Below are positions 50,633 through 63,999 of a stretch of DNA of 64,000 nucleotides, piece by piece. Where the stretch lies: positions 62,001 through 126,000 of the forward strand of contig LDXJ01000062.1 in the NCBI GenBank assembly GCA_001029295.1. Reading direction: 5' to 3'. Source of the DNA: Peptococcaceae bacterium CEB3. GTDB lineage: Bacteria > Bacillota > Desulfitobacteriia > Desulfitobacteriales > Desulfitobacteriaceae. The position numbers and the translations under genes were made by a program. The notes under the pieces were generated by a model. That model had not been told where the DNA came from. It did not search any database and saw only the letters and a list, made by a program, of their open reading frames with translations. Positions within the stretch are counted from its first letter, which is position 1. Every line of letters starts with the position of its first letter.

Positions 50633-53600
50633 ATGTTCTATCCTGTTAAGGTTGGGACAAGGGAGCGCTGGAGCTATTCAAGGATTCGGGAAATTCTCGA
50701 AATGCCGAACCTGATTGAAATCCAGCAAAACTCCTATCTTTGGTTCCTTGATGAGGGATTGCGCGAAATGTTTCGTGACATTTCCCCCATTCAGGATTTC
50801 ACAGGTAATCTGGTTTTGGAATTCATTGATTACAGCCTGGGGGATCCAAAATATGAGGTCGAAGAATGTAAAGAACGCGACGTGACCTATGCTGCCCCTC
50901 TCAGGGTCAAGGTTCGCCTTATAAATAAAGAAACCGGAGAAGTCAAAGAGCAGGAAGTGTTCATGGGGGATTTTCCCCTAATGACGGAAAAGGGAACTTT
51001 TATCATTAACGGGGCAGAGCGGGTGATCGTCAGCCAGTTGGTTCGTTCCCCGGGGGTATATTATTCCGAACAAATCGATCCGAGCGGCAAGAAAATCTTC
51101 GGTGCGACGGTTATACCGAACCGCGGCGCCTGGCTTGAGTTTGAGAGTGATCTGAACGATAACCTTTATGTCAGGGTGGATAGGACGCGTAAGCTGTCCG
51201 CGACTATTCTGATCAGAGCCTTGGGATACAGCAGCAACGGTCAAATCTTGGAACTGTTTGACGACCGGCCTGAAATTCGTGGAACGTTGGAAAGGGACAA
51301 CTCCGAGTCGACGGAGGAAGCTCTGGTCGAAATATATAAAAGGCTGCGTCCCGGCGAACCGCCAACGGTCGATAGTGCCCGTTCCCTGTTGGAGACCCTC
51401 TTCTTTGATCCTAAACGCTACGACTTGGCGAAAGTCGGACGTTACAAGTTGAACAAAAAGCTGGGTTTGGACATTCCTATGAACATCCGTCACTTGACGA
51501 AGGAAGACATCATAGCGGCGATGAACCGGATGCTTTTCCTCATGACCGGGGAAGGACACGGCGACGATATCGACCATCTGGGCAACCGACGCCTCCGGTC
51601 TGTCGGAGAACTTTTGCAGAATCAGTTCCGGATCGGGCTGTCGCGCATGGAACGGGTTGTGCGTGAACGGATGACGATTCAGGACGTGGACGTGATTACC
51701 CCTCAGGTGCTGATCAACATCCGTCCCGTCGTGGCGGCGATCAAAGAGTTTTTTGGCAGCAGTCAGCTCTCCCAGTTCATGGATCAGACGAATCCGCTGG
51801 CGGAATTGACCCATAAGCGACGCCTCAGCGCCCTGGGTCCGGGGGGGTTGAGCCGGGAAAGGGCGGGATTCGAAGTCCGGGATGTGCACCACTCACACTA
51901 TGGCAGGATGTGCCCGATTGAAACCCCTGAGGGTCCGAACATCGGCTTGATTGGCTCTTTGAGTACTTATGGCAGGATCAATGAATACGGGTTCATTGAG
52001 GCTCCGTACCGCAAGGTCAACCAAGAGACGGGTATTGTCACGGACGAGATTCATTATGTTACGGCGGATGAAGAAGAGAAATATATCGTGGCCCAGGCCA
52101 ATGCCCTTCTAGACGCGGACGGCCGCTTTATCGCTGAGAAAATCGACGCCCGCCACGGTCCGGATTTTGTCTTGGTTCCCCCTAACCGCGTTGACTACAT
52201 GGATGTCTCGCCCAAGCAGATGGTTTCCATAGCCACGGCTCTCATTCCGTTCTTGGAACATGATGACGCGAACCGGGCTCTGATGGGCTCAAATATGCAG
52301 CGCCAGGCTGTGCCCCTCTTGCGGGCGGATGCGCCCTTGGTCGGAACGGGCATGGAATATAAGGCAGCCAAAGATTCAGGTGTTTGCGTCTTAGCCAAGA
52401 AGGGTGGAGTGGTGGAACGGGCGACAGCGGATGAAATCATCATCCGCCGTGACGACGGGACAACCCAAAAGAATAGGCTTCTTAAGTATTTGCGCTCGAA
52501 CCAGGGTACCTGTATCAACCAGCGTCCGATCGTGCATAAAGGTGAAATCGTCAGCGCGGGGCAGATCGTTGCGGACGGACCGTCGACAGAGCAGGGCGAA
52601 CTGGCCCTCGGGCATAATGTTCTGGTGGCCTTTATGACTTGGGAAGGGTACAACTACGAGGACGCCATTCTCATTAGTGAAAAGTTGGTTCGCGAGGACT
52701 ATTATACTTCCATTCATATTGAAGAATATGAAGCAGATGCCCGGGATACTAAGCTGGGCCCGGAAGAGATTACGCGCGACATTCCCAACGTGGGCGAGGA
52801 TGTGCTCAAAGACCTCGACGAGCGCGGTATTATTCGCATCGGTGCGGAGGTACACCCCAGTGATATTCTGGTAGGAAAGGTGACCCCGAAAGGTGAAACA
52901 GAGCTCACGGCGGAAGAACGTCTTTTGCGGGCCATTTTCGGTGAAAAGGCCAGGGAAGTGAGAGACACATCCCTCAGAGTTCCGCATGGGGAGGCTGGGA
53001 AGATTGTCGATGTCAAGGTTTTTACCCGGGAAAACGGGGACGAGTTGGCACCGGGAGTCAACGAACTGGTTCGGGTCTACATTGCTCAAAAGAGAAAGAT
53101 TTCCGTGGGAGACAAAATGGCGGGCCGGCATGGCAATAAAGGCGTCATTTCCCGTATCATGCGCCAGGAGGACATGCCTTTTATGCCGGATGGCACACCG
53201 ATTGAGATCGTGCTCAATCCATTGGGGGTTCCTTCGCGGATGAACCTGGGTCAAATCATGGAGACTCATTTGGGTTGGGCTGCCAAGACCCTGGGCATTC
53301 ATGTCGCCACCCCTGTCTTCGACGGGGCCACAGAGGACGATGTCTTTGCCACTTTGGCCAAAGCCGGACTGCCGGAGGGGGGGAAAACGGTTCTCTACGA
53401 CGGGCGGACCGGAGAACCTTTCGACAATCCATTGACCGTCGGTTATATGTATGTTTTGAAACTGCACCATCTGGTTGACGATAAAATCCATGCCCGTTCG
53501 ACGGGGCCCTATTCTCTGGTGACCCAGCAGCCTTTGGGGGGTAAAGCTCAGTTCGGCGGGCAGCGTTTCGGGGAGATGGAAGTTTGGGCTCTGGAAGCTT

Positions 53601-53980
53601 ACGGCGCCGCTTACACCCTGCAGGAGATTTTAACGGTGAAATCCGATGATATCGTCGGCCGGGTCAAAACTTATGAAGCGATTGTCAAAGGAGAGAACAT
53701 TCCCGAACCGGGGGTTCCCGAATCATTCAAGGTCCTGATCAAGGAACTCCAGAGCCTGGCTCTTGACGTCCGGGTTCTCTCCCAAGACGATGAAGAAATA
53801 GAGATCCATGAAATCGACGAGGATGTCACGGAGACCGCAAAGGAGTTGGGGATTGACCTGCATGAAGAGATGCCTGTGGCTGAGGTTTTGGCAAGCCCCG
53901 GCGACGAGGAGGAAGAGCTCTACGACGACGATGAAGAGATTGCCGAAGACGAACAAGGTTTAGAAGACGATCTTGAGTAG
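50633..53980 (+). CDS. rpoB: RNA polymerase beta subunit
   Basis: A 1115-aa subunit with its usual order of domains. Conserved points include the rifampicin region ([20 protein letters not shown], then [17 protein letters not shown]), the [11 protein letters not shown] active-site segment, and a C-terminal [20 protein letters not shown]. It ends in a long acidic tail. ATG 50633 fits the family start [16 protein letters not shown] and lies about 9 nt after GAGGGGTG; GTG 50621 is in frame. Nothing in the rifampicin region looks altered by eye. Confidence 0.97.
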   Translation: MFYPVKVGTRERWSYSRIREILEMPNLIEIQQNSYLWFLDEGLREMFRDISPIQDFTGNLVLEFIDYSLGDPKYEVEECKERDVTYAAPLRVKVRLINKETGEVKEQEVFMGDFPLMTEKGTFIINGAERVIVSQLVRSPGVYYSEQIDPSGKKIFGATVIPNRGAWLEFESDLNDNLYVRVDRTRKLSATILIRALGYSSNGQILELFDDRPEIRGTLERDNSESTEEALVEIYKRLRPGEPPTVDSARSLLETLFFDPKRYDLAKVGRYKLNKKLGLDIPMNIRHLTKEDIIAAMNRMLFLMTGEGHGDDIDHLGNRRLRSVGELLQNQFRIGLSRMERVVRERMTIQDVDVITPQVLINIRPVVAAIKEFFGSSQLSQFMDQTNPLAELTHKRRLSALGPGGLSRERAGFEVRDVHHSHYGRMCPIETPEGPNIGLIGSLSTYGRINEYGFIEAPYRKVNQETGIVTDEIHYVTADEEEKYIVAQANALLDADGRFIAEKIDARHGPDFVLVPPNRVDYMDVSPKQMVSIATALIPFLEHDDANRALMGSNMQRQAVPLLRADAPLVGTGMEYKAAKDSGVCVLAKKGGVVERATADEIIIRRDDGTTQKNRLLKYLRSNQGTCINQRPIVHKGEIVSAGQIVADGPSTEQGELALGHNVLVAFMTWEGYNYEDAILISEKLVREDYYTSIHIEEYEADARDTKLGPEEITRDIPNVGEDVLKDLDERGIIRIGAEVHPSDILVGKVTPKGETELTAEERLLRAIFGEKAREVRDTSLRVPHGEAGKIVDVKVFTRENGDELAPGVNELVRVYIAQKRKISVGDKMAGRHGNKGVISRIMRQEDMPFMPDGTPIEIVLNPLGVPSRMNLGQIMETHLGWAAKTLGIHVATPVFDGATEDDVFATLAKAGLPEGGKTVLYDGRTGEPFDNPLTVGYMYVLKLHHLVDDKIHARSTGPYSLVTQQPLGGKAQFGGQRFGEMEVWALEAYGAAYTLQEILTVKSDDIVGRVKTYEAIVKGENIPEPGVPESFKVLIKELQSLALDVRVLSQDDEEIEIHEIDEDVTETAKELGIDLHEEMPVAEVLASPGDEEEELYDDDEEIAEDEQGLEDDLE

Positions 53981-54115
53981 GCTCCATGCCGGTTTTGCGA
54001 CACAGGAGAGTCCCCGCCGCGGATAAGTGACACCGGGCCGGCAAGCGCATTCCTTGGCGGAGTGCGCTGTCTGCACCCGTTTTCTTGATCCTCAGGGGCG
54101 AAAGGAGAGAGAATC

Positions 54116-57100
54116 TTGCTGGACGTCAACAACTTTGACCGTATGCGCATTGGTCTCGCTTCCCCGGAAATGATTCACGACTGGTCTTACGGAGAGGTTA
54201 AGAAACCGGAAACCATTAACTACCGGACGCTCAAACCGGAGCGGGAAGGGCTGTTCTGCGAGAAAATCTTCGGACCGACACGAGATTGGGAGTGTCATTG
54301 CGGTAAATATAAAAGGGTTCGTTACAAAGGAATCGTCTGTGATCGCTGCGGGGTGGAAGTCACGCGCTCCAAGGTGCGCCGGGAACGGATGGGACATATA
54401 GAGTTGGCGGCACCGGTGTCTCATATTTGGTATTTTAAAGGGATTCCCAGCCGCATGGGGCTTCTCCTGGACATGTCTCCCAGGGCCCTGGAAAAAGTTC
54501 TCTACTTTGTTTCTTATATAGTGACTGAGGCTGGGGATACCTCTCTCATGCCGAAACAGCTTTTGACCGAGACCGAGTACCGGGAATACCGGGAAAAGTA
54601 CGGGACGCGTTTTGAAGCGGGCATGGGGGCGGAATCCATCAAGAAACTACTCGTCGAAATAGACTTGTTAAAACTTAATGACGAACTGCGCACCGAATTC
54701 AAGGAAGTGACCGGTCAACGCAAAGTGCGGGCGATACGCCGGCTGGAGGTGGTTGAGTCCTTTTTGCAGAGCGGAAACCGGCCCGAGTGGATGATCCTGG
54801 ATGTCGTTCCGGTGATTCCCCCGGAACTCCGGCCCATGGTCCAACTGGACGGTGGTCGCTTCGCCACTTCCGACTTAAACGATCTTTACCGCAGGGTGAT
54901 CAACCGCAACAACCGTTTGAAACGCCTGCTCGATCTGGGCGCGCCGGACATTATTGTGCGCAATGAGAAGCGAATGCTGCAGGAAGCAGTGGATGCCTTG
55001 ATCGACAACGGACGCCGCGGGCGGCCGGTAACCGGTCCCGGCAACCGTCCCCTTAAGTCGCTCAGCGATATGTTAAAGGGTAAGCAGGGGCGTTTCCGTC
55101 AGAACCTTCTGGGTAAGCGCGTGGATTATTCCGGCCGTTCGGTGATTGTCGTGGGGCCGAATCTGAAACTGCATCAGTGCGGACTGCCCAAAGAAATGGC
55201 CCTCGAACTTTTTAAACCTTTTGTCATGAAAAAGCTGGTCAACGAAGGGCACGCACATAACATCAAGAGTGCGAAACGGATGGTGGAAAGGGTCCGTCCC
55301 GAAGTTTGGGATGTCCTGGAAGAAGTCATCACCGGTCATCCGGTTCTGCTCAACCGGGCGCCTACTTTGCACCGCCTAGGGATTCAGGCCTTCGAACCGG
55401 TATTGGTGGAGGGACGCGCTTTGCAGATCCATCCCCTGGTTTGCACGGCTTATAATGCTGATTTTGACGGGGACCAGATGGCAGTGCACGTGCCGCTTTC
55501 GGCGGAGGCCCAAGCCGAAGCGAGGCTGCTTATGCTTTCGGCTCACAATATTCTCAACCCCAAAGACGGCAGGCCGGTGGCTCAACCCAACCAGGACTTG
55601 GTTCTGGGAGCTTACTACTTGACGATTGACCGTCCGGGGGCGAAGGGCGAGGGCAAGATATTCCGGGATGTCGATGAAGCGCTCTTGGCTTTGGACAGCA
55701 AAGAACTCCATCTGCAAGCCATGATGAAAGTGCGCTCGCTGGGCAGACTGGTCGAGACAACGGTGGGGCGGATCCTCTTCAACTCCGTCATTCCCGTCGG
55801 GAAGAGTGAGCCTTACGCGGTCAATGTCCCGGGGGGACCCGATTACATCAACGAAGTGGCCAGCAAAAAGACTTTGGCCAATATCGTGGCCAAGACCTAC
55901 CGGGTCGGGGGATATGCGGCGACAGCCACCCTCTTGGACGGGATCAAGAGTTTGGGTTTCAAATTCTCCACCCGGGCTGGGATCACGGTTGGCCTCTCTG
56001 ACATTGTTGTGCCGGCGGACAAGAAACGGATCTTGGCGGAGGCCGATGGCCTGGTTGCCAAGATTGAGCAGCAGTACCGGCGCGGACTGATCACAGATGA
56101 AGAACGCTACACCTTGGTTATTGACACCTGGACCAAAGCCACGGATTCGGTGACCAAGGCATTGATGGACACTTTGGACAAGTTTAACCCGGTCTATATG
56201 ATGGCCAACTCCGGTGCGCGCGGCAACATTCAACAGTTGCGCCAGCTGGCCGGGATGCGCGGTTTAATGGCAGACCCGTCAGGCCGGACCATTGAATTGC
56301 CGATTAAAGCGAATTTCCGGGAGGGCCTGACGGTTCTGGAATACTTCATCTCCTCGCACGGAGCCAGGAAGGGCCTGGCCGATACGGCTCTGCGGACAGC
56401 CGACTCTGGTTATCTCACGCGCCGCCTGGTTGACGTGTCTCAGGACGTCATCGTCCGCGAGGATGATTGCGGTACGACGACCGGCATTACCGTTGAGGAC
56501 GTCAAAGACGGGCCGGAAGTGATCGAAAAACTCGAGGAGCGACTGGTCGGACGTTTTCTCTTGGAGAATGTCTATCACCCCGAGTCGGGGGAAATTCTGG
56601 CGACAAGCGAGGAAGAAATCAACGAAGACCAAGCGAAACTTATCGCCAAATTCTACAAGTCGGTGCGGATTCGCTCGGTGTTGAACTGCAAGAGCCGTTT
56701 CGGCGTCTGCAAAAAGTGTTATGGTCGTAATTTGGCCACGGGGCGTCCCGTCGAACTGGGTGAAGCGGTGGGTATCATTGCCGCTCAGTCCATCGGTGAA
56801 CCGGGAACCCAGCTGACCATGCGCACGTTCCACACGGGGGGCGTTGCCGGGGATGACATTACTCAGGGTTTGCCCCGGGTCGAGGAACTCTTTGAGGCCC
56901 GCAAGCCGAAAGGACAGGCGATTATCGCCGAGATCGACGGGAAAGTGACTATGCGGGAGGTTAAACTTCGCCGCGAAGTCGAAGTGACGGGGTCGAAAGA
57001 AGAACACATTGTCTACACGATTCCATACGGATCCCGCCTGCGCGTGCACGACGGGGATACGGTGGAAGCGGGGGACGAGCTGACAGAGGGCAGTGTCAAT

Positions 57101-57586
57101 CCGCACGATATGTTGAAGGTCAAAGGCCTGCGCGGGGTTCAGGCTTACCTGCTCAGTGAGGTTCAGTGCGTTTACCGCCTGCAGGGGGTTGACATCAACG
57201 ATAAGCACATTGAAGTGATGGTTCGCCAGATGCTGCGTAAAGTGAAAATCGAAGAGCCGGGCGATACGACCCTGCTGCCGGGCGGATTGATCGATATTTT
57301 CGATTTTGAAGCAGCCAACGCCAAGATTATTGCCGACGGGGGTGAGCCCGCGGTGGCGAGGCCGGTTTTGCTGGGGATTACGAAAGCTTCTTTAGCGACG
57401 GATTCTTTTCTTTCGGCGGCGTCTTTCCAGGAGACGACGCGCGTTCTTACGGAGGCCGCTATTAAAGGAAAGGTGGATCCTTTGCTGGGTCTCAAGGAGA
57501 ATGTCATTATCGGCAAGCTGATTCCCGCCGGAACGGGTATGTCCCGTTACCGCAATCTGAAAGTTTCCGCTCCGGCGGAGGTTTGA
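54116..57586 (+). CDS. rpoC: RNA polymerase beta-prime subunit
   Basis: A 1156-aa subunit, compact as usual in Firmicutes. The N-terminal zinc site is [20 protein letters not shown], the catalytic loop is [12 protein letters not shown], and the trigger loop region includes [20 protein letters not shown] second zinc site appears as [18 protein letters not shown] 54116 has AAAGGAGA 7 nt upstream. It follows rpoB after 135 bp of leader without a terminator. Confidence 0.97.
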   Translation: MLDVNNFDRMRIGLASPEMIHDWSYGEVKKPETINYRTLKPEREGLFCEKIFGPTRDWECHCGKYKRVRYKGIVCDRCGVEVTRSKVRRERMGHIELAAPVSHIWYFKGIPSRMGLLLDMSPRALEKVLYFVSYIVTEAGDTSLMPKQLLTETEYREYREKYGTRFEAGMGAESIKKLLVEIDLLKLNDELRTEFKEVTGQRKVRAIRRLEVVESFLQSGNRPEWMILDVVPVIPPELRPMVQLDGGRFATSDLNDLYRRVINRNNRLKRLLDLGAPDIIVRNEKRMLQEAVDALIDNGRRGRPVTGPGNRPLKSLSDMLKGKQGRFRQNLLGKRVDYSGRSVIVVGPNLKLHQCGLPKEMALELFKPFVMKKLVNEGHAHNIKSAKRMVERVRPEVWDVLEEVITGHPVLLNRAPTLHRLGIQAFEPVLVEGRALQIHPLVCTAYNADFDGDQMAVHVPLSAEAQAEARLLMLSAHNILNPKDGRPVAQPNQDLVLGAYYLTIDRPGAKGEGKIFRDVDEALLALDSKELHLQAMMKVRSLGRLVETTVGRILFNSVIPVGKSEPYAVNVPGGPDYINEVASKKTLANIVAKTYRVGGYAATATLLDGIKSLGFKFSTRAGITVGLSDIVVPADKKRILAEADGLVAKIEQQYRRGLITDEERYTLVIDTWTKATDSVTKALMDTLDKFNPVYMMANSGARGNIQQLRQLAGMRGLMADPSGRTIELPIKANFREGLTVLEYFISSHGARKGLADTALRTADSGYLTRRLVDVSQDVIVREDDCGTTTGITVEDVKDGPEVIEKLEERLVGRFLLENVYHPESGEILATSEEEINEDQAKLIAKFYKSVRIRSVLNCKSRFGVCKKCYGRNLATGRPVELGEAVGIIAAQSIGEPGTQLTMRTFHTGGVAGDDITQGLPRVEELFEARKPKGQAIIAEIDGKVTMREVKLRREVEVTGSKEEHIVYTIPYGSRLRVHDGDTVEAGDELTEGSVNPHDMLKVKGLRGVQAYLLSEVQCVYRLQGVDINDKHIEVMVRQMLRKVKIEEPGDTTLLPGGLIDIFDFEAANAKIIADGGEPAVARPVLLGITKASLATDSFLSAASFQETTRVLTEAAIKGKVDPLLGLKENVIIGKLIPAGTGMSRYRNLKVSAPAEV

Positions 57587-57674
57587 GCGAGGGTTGACGG
57601 AGGAAATGCGGAGCGGCTCTGCAGTGCACGCTCGTTAACTTTGAACGAGGTCCTGGGAGGAAATGCTCCGCACC

Positions 57675-57703
57675 TTGACAGTGACCTGCGGGAATGCTAA
57701 AAT
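57675..57703 (+). promoter_or_regulatory. Promoter upstream of the L7Ae-like gene and str operon
   Basis: TTGACA (57675-57680), 17-nt spacer, TAAAAT (57698-57703). Just before it, TGCGGAGC and GCTCCGCA can pair over about 60 nt. Confidence 0.8.
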
Positions 57704-57750
57704 GTTATCGTGTGATTTTATGGGTCTAGTGAAGGGGGAAAGCATGAATC

Positions 57751-58008
57751 TTGCTTGATGAAACCTTGAAACACGCCGGCAGGAAAACGATCGGCCTGAA
57801 ACAGACCCAAAGGGCCTTGGAAAAAGGGTCGGTCGAGCGCGTTTACGTGGCTCGCGACGCTGATGCCCGTATCGTGCGGCCGATCAGGGAACTGTGCCAA
57901 AGTCACGGTGTGGAATGTGTCGAAGTGGGAAGCATGTCCGAATTGGGAAGGGCCTGCGGAATCGAAGTTGGAGCGGCGGTGGCAGCGATTTTGGCTGATC
58001 GGCCGTGA
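57751..58008 (+). CDS. L7Ae-family ribosomal protein-like (YbxF type)
   Basis: An 85-aa protein of the L7Ae/L30e/S12e fold, with IGLKQTQRALEKGSVERVYVARDAD and a closing hydrophobic strand. Relatives bind kink-turn RNA and stand between rpoC and rpsL in Firmicutes, as here. The start is unsettled: TTG 57751 is in frame but 14 nt from AAGGGGG, while the better placed ATG 57744 runs into a stop after four codons. A single base change or sequencing slip at the start would explain this. Confidence 0.8.
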   Translation: MLDETLKHAGRKTIGLKQTQRALEKGSVERVYVARDADARIVRPIRELCQSHGVECVEVGSMSELGRACGIEVGAAVAAILADRP

Positions 58009-58040
58009 ACGACCGAGAGTTTGTTTTGCATGCGGGTTTT

Positions 58041-58112
58041 GGAATTGCTTGCCTGATGCTGGGGCAAGCAATTCCTTGTATATTGTTTATCGATGTTCAG
58101 CTTAAGCTGAAC
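58041..58112 (+). promoter_or_regulatory. Two hairpins in the rpsL leader
   Basis: GGAATTGCTTGCC and GGCAAGCAATTCC (58041-58075) form a perfect 13-bp stem. A separate perfect palindrome, GTTCAGCTTAAGCTGAAC, lies at 58095-58112. Neither has a T run. They may regulate the str operon or be attenuator-like, but no known leader class fits. Confidence 0.5.
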
Positions 58113-58146
58113 GAGTTCATTATCCGTGTAGGAAGGAGGTGTAGGC

Positions 58147-59111
<965 letters not shown>

Positions 59112-59149
59112 TCGGTCCGGTTTTGACTTTAGCAGAAAGGGGGATTATC

Positions 59150-61228
59150 ATGGCAAGGCAATATCCATTAGAGAGGACTCGGAATATCGGCATCATGGCT
59201 CACATCGATGCCGGCAAAACGACGACGACCGAGCGCATCCTTTTCTACACAGGACGGGTGCACAAGATCGGGGAAGTTCATGACGGCGCCGCGACCATGG
59301 ACTGGATGGTCCAGGAACAGGAACGCGGCATCACGATTACCTCGGCGGCCACGACCTGTGCCTGGAAGAACCACCGTATCAACATCATAGACACACCAGG
59401 ACACGTGGACTTCACAGTGGAAGTGGAGCGTTCTCTGCGCGTGCTCGATGGCGCAGTGGCCGTCTTTTGTTCGGTCGGCGGTGTTGAGCCACAATCCGAG
59501 ACAGTCTGGCGGCAGGCGGATAAGTACGGGGTTCCCCGTATTGCCTATATCAATAAGATGGATCGGATGGGTGCCGACTTTTTCCGGGGAGTTTCAATGA
59601 TTGCCGACCGGTTGGGTGCTAATCCCGTGCCAATCCAACTCCCGATAGGGGTTGAAGATTCCTTCCAAGGAATCGTGGATTTGGTGAGGATGAAAGCTAT
59701 CACCTACACGGATGATCTTGGCACCACCAGTGACGTCGCCGATATCCCCGGAGACTTAGTCGAGCTAGCCAATGAATATCGTGAGAAACTCGTGGAGGCC
59801 GTAGCCGAAACGGATGAAGGACTCATGATGAAGTATCTGGAAGGTGAAGAACTGACGGAAGAAGAGATCCGCGGCGGGATCCGCCGCGGCACGGTTGGGT
59901 TGAAGTTCATCCCGATCCTCTGCGGTTCTTCGTTCAAGAACAAAGGGGTACAACCGCTGTTGGACGCGGTCGTTGATTACATGCCATCCCCGCTGGATGT
60001 GCCTGCCATTAAAGGGGTACATCCGGAGACGGGCGAGAGTGATCAGAGACATTCTGACGATACTCAACCGTTTTCCGCCTTGGCCTTTAAGATCATGGCT
60101 GACCCCTATGTGGGTAAATTGGCATTTTTCCGGGTGTATTCGGGAGTGCTGACCTCGGGCTCCTATGTTTACAATTCGACCAAAGGAAAGCGTGAGCGCA
60201 TTGGCCGGATTCTGCAGATGCACGCCAATCACCGCGAAGACATTCAAGAGGTGCGTTCCGGGGATATCGCGGCTGCCGTCGGTCTGAAGGACACGACCAC
60301 CGGGGACACTTTGTGTGACGAAAAAAGCCCGATCATCCTGGAGTCGATGCAGTTTCCCGAACCGGTGATTGATGTTGCGGTCGAGCCCAAAACGAAAGCC
60401 GACCAGGAGAAAATGGGCGGGGCGCTGAGCCGCTTGGCGGAAGAGGACCCGACTTTTCGTGTGCATACGGATACCGAAACCGGGCAGACGATTATCTCCG
60501 GTATGGGTGAACTCCATCTGGAAATTATCGTCGACCGGCTGCAACGCGAGTACAAAGTGGAGTGCAATGTCGGACGGCCGCAAGTTGCGTATAAGGAGAC
60601 GATCCATCGCGCCGTGAAGGCGGAAGGGAAGTTTGTGCGCCAGTCCGGCGGCCGGGGTCAGTACGGCCATTGCTGGATTGAGCTGCAACCCCTCGAGGCG
60701 GGCAGCGGCTTTGAGTTTGTCAATAAGATTGTCGGTGGAGTCATCCCGAAGGAGTACGTTCCGGCGATTGGCGCGGGCATAGAAGAGGCCATGCAAAACG
60801 GTATCCTGGCTGGGTACCCAGTCTTGGACGTGCGCGCCACGGTTTACGACGGGTCCTACCACGACGTGGATTCTTCGGAGATGGCTTTCAAGATTGCCGG
60901 CTCCATGGCCTTTAAAGCCGCGGCTGCCAAGGCTGATCCGGTGATTCTGGAGCCGGTCATGAAAGTTGAAGTCACAGTCCCGGAAGAATATATGGGGGAC
61001 GTGATCGGGGATATGAATTCAAGGCGGGGACGAATCGAAGGAATGGAAGCTCGCGCCGGGGCTCAAGTGGTGAGCGGTTTTGTGCCGCTAGCCGAAATGT
61101 TCGGATATGCGACGGATCTGCGCTCACGTACCCAGGGACGGGGTACCTATGTGATGATGTTTGATCATTACGAGGATGTGCCCAAGAACATCGCCGAGGG
61201 GATCATTACGAAACGGCAGGGCGCCTGA
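59150..61228 (+). CDS. fusA: Elongation factor G
   Basis: A 692-aa translocation GTPase. G1 [10 protein letters not shown]3 DTPGHVDF, G4 NKMD. The later domains include [19 protein letters not shown] and [19 protein letters not shown]. It moves tRNA and mRNA after peptide transfer. ATG 59150 follows GAAAGGGGG. It stands in the str operon between rpsG and tuf. Confidence 0.98.
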   Translation: MARQYPLERTRNIGIMAHIDAGKTTTTERILFYTGRVHKIGEVHDGAATMDWMVQEQERGITITSAATTCAWKNHRINIIDTPGHVDFTVEVERSLRVLDGAVAVFCSVGGVEPQSETVWRQADKYGVPRIAYINKMDRMGADFFRGVSMIADRLGANPVPIQLPIGVEDSFQGIVDLVRMKAITYTDDLGTTSDVADIPGDLVELANEYREKLVEAVAETDEGLMMKYLEGEELTEEEIRGGIRRGTVGLKFIPILCGSSFKNKGVQPLLDAVVDYMPSPLDVPAIKGVHPETGESDQRHSDDTQPFSALAFKIMADPYVGKLAFFRVYSGVLTSGSYVYNSTKGKRERIGRILQMHANHREDIQEVRSGDIAAAVGLKDTTTGDTLCDEKSPIILESMQFPEPVIDVAVEPKTKADQEKMGGALSRLAEEDPTFRVHTDTETGQTIISGMGELHLEIIVDRLQREYKVECNVGRPQVAYKETIHRAVKAEGKFVRQSGGRGQYGHCWIELQPLEAGSGFEFVNKIVGGVIPKEYVPAIGAGIEEAMQNGILAGYPVLDVRATVYDGSYHDVDSSEMAFKIAGSMAFKAAAAKADPVILEPVMKVEVTVPEEYMGDVIGDMNSRRGRIEGMEARAGAQVVSGFVPLAEMFGYATDLRSRTQGRGTYVMMFDHYEDVPKNIAEGIITKRQGA

Positions 61229-61232
61229 TCTA

Positions 61233-61260
61233 GAGGTCGGAAGCCGGAGGTCGGCGGTCA
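61233..61260 (+). repeat. GARGTCR heptamer repeats between fusA and tuf
   Basis: GAGGTCG, GAAGCCG, GAGGTCG, GCGGTCA in tandem, the fourth block of this family in the window. It begins 5 nt after the fusA stop and is read within the fusA-tuf message. The rest of the 145-nt gap shows no terminator. Confidence 0.8.
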
Positions 61261-61373
61261 GAACATCGAGGCCGCGTCATCATGGTCCGTTCCGGCCCGG
61301 GTACAGTGCCGAGTAATGCCACATTGTGGCCAAATACCAGACCTTAATTCTATTAAAGGAGTGAAACGCTCAA

Positions 61374-62576
61374 ATGGCAAAACAAAAGTACGAACGTACC
61401 AAGCCCCACGTTAACGTCGGCACCATCGGTCACGTTGACCATGGCAAGACGACCACCACGGCGGCCATTACCCTGGTTCTGTCCAAGACCGGCGGAGCGG
61501 TAGCCACAGCTTTTGACCAGATTGACAAGGCCCCGGAGGAGAGGGAACGCGGTATCACGATTTCGACGGCTCATGTGGAATATGAAACAGCCACCCGGCA
61601 CTATGCCCACGTGGACTGCCCAGGCCACGCCGATTATATCAAGAACATGATCACCGGCGCCGCCCAGATGGACGGGGCCATCCTGGTTGTCTCCGCTGCC
61701 GACGGACCGATGCCGCAAACCCGGGAGCACATTCTTTTGGCCCGCCAGGTCGGCGTGCCCTATATCGTGGTCTGGCTCAACAAAGCGGACATGGTGGATG
61801 ACCCGGAGCTGATGGAACTGGTGGAAATGGAAATCCGTGAGTTGTTGAGCGAATACGAGTTCCCGGGCGACGATATTCCGATTGTCGCCGGCTCCGGCTT
61901 GAAGGCGCTTGAATGCGGCTGCGGCAAACGCGAGTGCGAGTGGTGCGGCAAGATCTGGGAGCTGATGGATGCCATCGATTCCTACATTCCCACACCGCAA
62001 CGGGATACCGACAAACCTTTCCTCATGCCCGTTGAAGACGTCTTCACCATTACCGGCCGCGGAACTGTGGCTACCGGCAGGGTAGAGCGCGGTATGGTGA
62101 AAGTCGGGGACGAAGTGGAGATCGTCGGCTTGACGGATGCGCCCCGCAAAACCGTGGTGACCGGGGTGGAAATGTTCCGCAAGCTGCTTGATCAAGCGCA
62201 GGCGGGAGACAATATCGGCTGCTTGCTGCGCGGCGTGGAACGTAAGGACGTCGAACGCGGTCAGGTTCTGGCGAAGACGGGCAGCATCAAACCTCATACG
62301 AAGTTCAGTGGCGAAGTCTACGTCTTGAGTAAGGAAGAGGGCGGACGCCATACGCCTTTCTTCAATAACTACCGGCCGCAGTTCTACTTCCGCACCACGG
62401 ACGTGACCGGAGTCATCACTCTGCCCGAAGGGACGGAGATGATCATGCCGGGAGACCGGGTGACGATCAATGTGGAACTCATTACCCCGATCGCCATGGA
62501 AGTGGGCCTGCGTTTCGCTATCCGTGAGGGCGGCCGCACAGTGGGCGCCGGAGTGGTTGCCAGCATCACCGAATAA
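61374..62576 (+). CDS. tuf: Elongation factor Tu
   Basis: A 400-aa GTPase that delivers aminoacyl-tRNA. G1 [11 protein letters not shown]3 DCPGHADY, G4 NKAD. Where most EF-Tu have a short acidic stretch, this one has a Cys-rich insert, [14 protein letters not shown] (about residues 181-194), with four Cys that could bind zinc. This pattern is shared, as I recall, by several Peptococcaceae. TTAAAGGAGTG precedes ATG 61374. Confidence 0.98.
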   Translation: MAKQKYERTKPHVNVGTIGHVDHGKTTTTAAITLVLSKTGGAVATAFDQIDKAPEERERGITISTAHVEYETATRHYAHVDCPGHADYIKNMITGAAQMDGAILVVSAADGPMPQTREHILLARQVGVPYIVVWLNKADMVDDPELMELVEMEIRELLSEYEFPGDDIPIVAGSGLKALECGCGKRECEWCGKIWELMDAIDSYIPTPQRDTDKPFLMPVEDVFTITGRGTVATGRVERGMVKVGDEVEIVGLTDAPRKTVVTGVEMFRKLLDQAQAGDNIGCLLRGVERKDVERGQVLAKTGSIKPHTKFSGEVYVLSKEEGGRHTPFFNNYRPQFYFRTTDVTGVITLPEGTEMIMPGDRVTINVELITPIAMEVGLRFAIREGGRTVGAGVVASITE

Positions 62577-62623
62577 GGCCTGAAGAACCGCACGGTTCGG
62601 TCAGGGAGTCTGTGACGAGAGTG

Positions 62624-62656
62624 CCGAAATCCGTGGCCAGCCCGGATTTCGGTTTC
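62624..62656 (+). terminator. Terminator after tuf
   Basis: CCGAAATCCG and CGGATTTCGG form a perfect 10-bp stem with a 9-nt loop, followed by TTT. It ends the str operon ahead of the S10 operon. The remaining 170 nt to rpsJ are GC-rich leader with no gene. Confidence 0.85.
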
Positions 62657-62828
62657 CCGGTTTGCGCGTTTGGGGAGTGCGGCGGTTTTCCCGGCCGCGC
62701 GCAGCTCCCCCCGGCGCGGGGCTGGGAAAAAGTGAAGCGTAAAAGGTTGCCGGCACGGGGGCTCCGCCCGGACCGGGTAATTTTTACGCCATTTGCCCGC
62801 TTGAGAGGGCTGAAGGAGGATGTTTATA

Positions 62829-63134
62829 ATGAGTCAAAAGATCCGCATTCGTTTAAAAGCGTTTGATCACAAAGCGCTGGACCAGTCGGCCGCTAAGATC
62901 GTCGAGACGGCAAAACGGACCGGAGCGCAGGTGAGCGGTCCCATTCCTTTGCCCACGGAGAAAAATATCTACACGATTCTTCGTTCTCCGCACGTCAATA
63001 AAGATTCCCGTGAACAGTTTGAGATGAGAACACACAAGCGCCTGATTGACATTCTCGAGCCCACGTCGAAAACGGTTGATTCCCTTATGCGTCTGGATTT
63101 GCCGGCGGGGGTCGATATTGAGATCAAATTATAG
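62829..63134 (+). CDS. rpsJ: Ribosomal protein S10
   Basis: A 101-aa protein, normal length: [20 protein letters not shown] and the loop [20 protein letters not shown]. It is part of the small-subunit head and, as NusE, of antitermination complexes. ATG 62829 is 10 nt after GGAGG; ATG 62820 is too close to it. First gene of the S10 operon. Confidence 0.97.
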   Translation: MSQKIRIRLKAFDHKALDQSAAKIVETAKRTGAQVSGPIPLPTEKNIYTILRSPHVNKDSREQFEMRTHKRLIDILEPTSKTVDSLMRLDLPAGVDIEIKL

Positions 63135-63185
63135 GGGTGATTATTCGCCGGACGGGAAGTTTTCCTGGCATTGAAAAGGTATTTG

Positions 63186-63194
63186 TGCTACAAT
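63186..63194 (+). promoter_or_regulatory. Possible extended -10 promoter before rplC
   Basis: TGCTACAAT has the TGN extension and a good -10 hexamer, but no -35 box at the right distance. It lies in the unusually long 220-nt gap between rpsJ and rplC. Confidence 0.35.
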
Positions 63195-63354
63195 ATGTGT
63201 GTTTGTGGTGTGAAACGCCCGGAGGCGTGGTTCCAAAATCCGGGCCGCGGTCAAACCCGAAAGGGCGGGCGTGGCACAGCTTCTGAGCGAAATAGAAACG
63301 CTCTCGTGCTCCGGAAAACTTCGGTGCACTTCAAAGCGTCAGGAGGTGGCATTC

Positions 63355-63999
63355 GTGTCTAAAGGAATCTTGGGTAGGAAAGTCGGGATGACCCAAGTCT
63401 TCGTGGAAGGCGGGCATTTGATTCCCGTCACGGTTGTGGAGGCGGGACCTTGTTATGTCGTGCAGAAAAAAACAGCCGCAACTGACGGGTATAACGCCAT
63501 TCAAGTGGGTTTTGCGGAGAAAAGGGAGAGCTTGGCGAATAAGCCGGAGAAAGGCCATTTTCAAAAAGCTCAGCAGAAGCCGCTGCGTTTTCTCAGGGAG
63601 TTTAAAGTGTCTGCGGACGACCTGGAGCGCTACCAGTTAGGACAGGAGATCAAGGCGGACGTTTTTCAAAGCGGGGACAAGATCGATGTAGTGGGCATGT
63701 CCAGGGGAAAAGGCTTTGAAGGGATGATCAAGCGGCACGGCGCGCGGCGGGGCCCCATGAAACACGGGTCAAAATACCATCACCGGACAGGTTCGTTAGG
63801 CGCGAAGGGTCCGGCTCGTGTCTTTAAAGGACGCAAACTTCCCGGACGTATGGGCGGAGACCGGGTTACGGTGCAAAATCTCGAGATCGTCCGGGTTGAT
63901 GTGGATAAGAACATGGTCTTAGTCAAAGGGGCAGTTCCGGGGGCAAAAAAAGGATTGCTCATTCTTAAAGCCTCCGTCAAGGGCGTCAAGGCGAAGTAA
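63355..63999 (+). CDS. rplC: Ribosomal protein L3
   Basis: A 214-aa protein, normal length, complete just before the window ends. It has [14 protein letters not shown] at the start and the conserved loop segments [20 protein letters not shown] and [14 protein letters not shown] near the peptidyl-transferase centre. GTG 63355 follows AGGAGGTGG. The rest of the S10 operon (rplD onward) is expected to the right. Confidence 0.97.
   Translation: MSKGILGRKVGMTQVFVEGGHLIPVTVVEAGPCYVVQKKTAATDGYNAIQVGFAEKRESLANKPEKGHFQKAQQKPLRFLREFKVSADDLERYQLGQEIKADVFQSGDKIDVVGMSRGKGFEGMIKRHGARRGPMKHGSKYHHRTGSLGAKGPARVFKGRKLPGRMGGDRVTVQNLEIVRVDVDKNMVLVKGAVPGAKKGLLILKASVKGVKAK

Noticed and set aside
50978-57208. Long minus-strand frames inside rpoB and rpoC
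   Set aside because: Shadows of strongly biased codon use in the real genes. No ribosome sites and no family signs.
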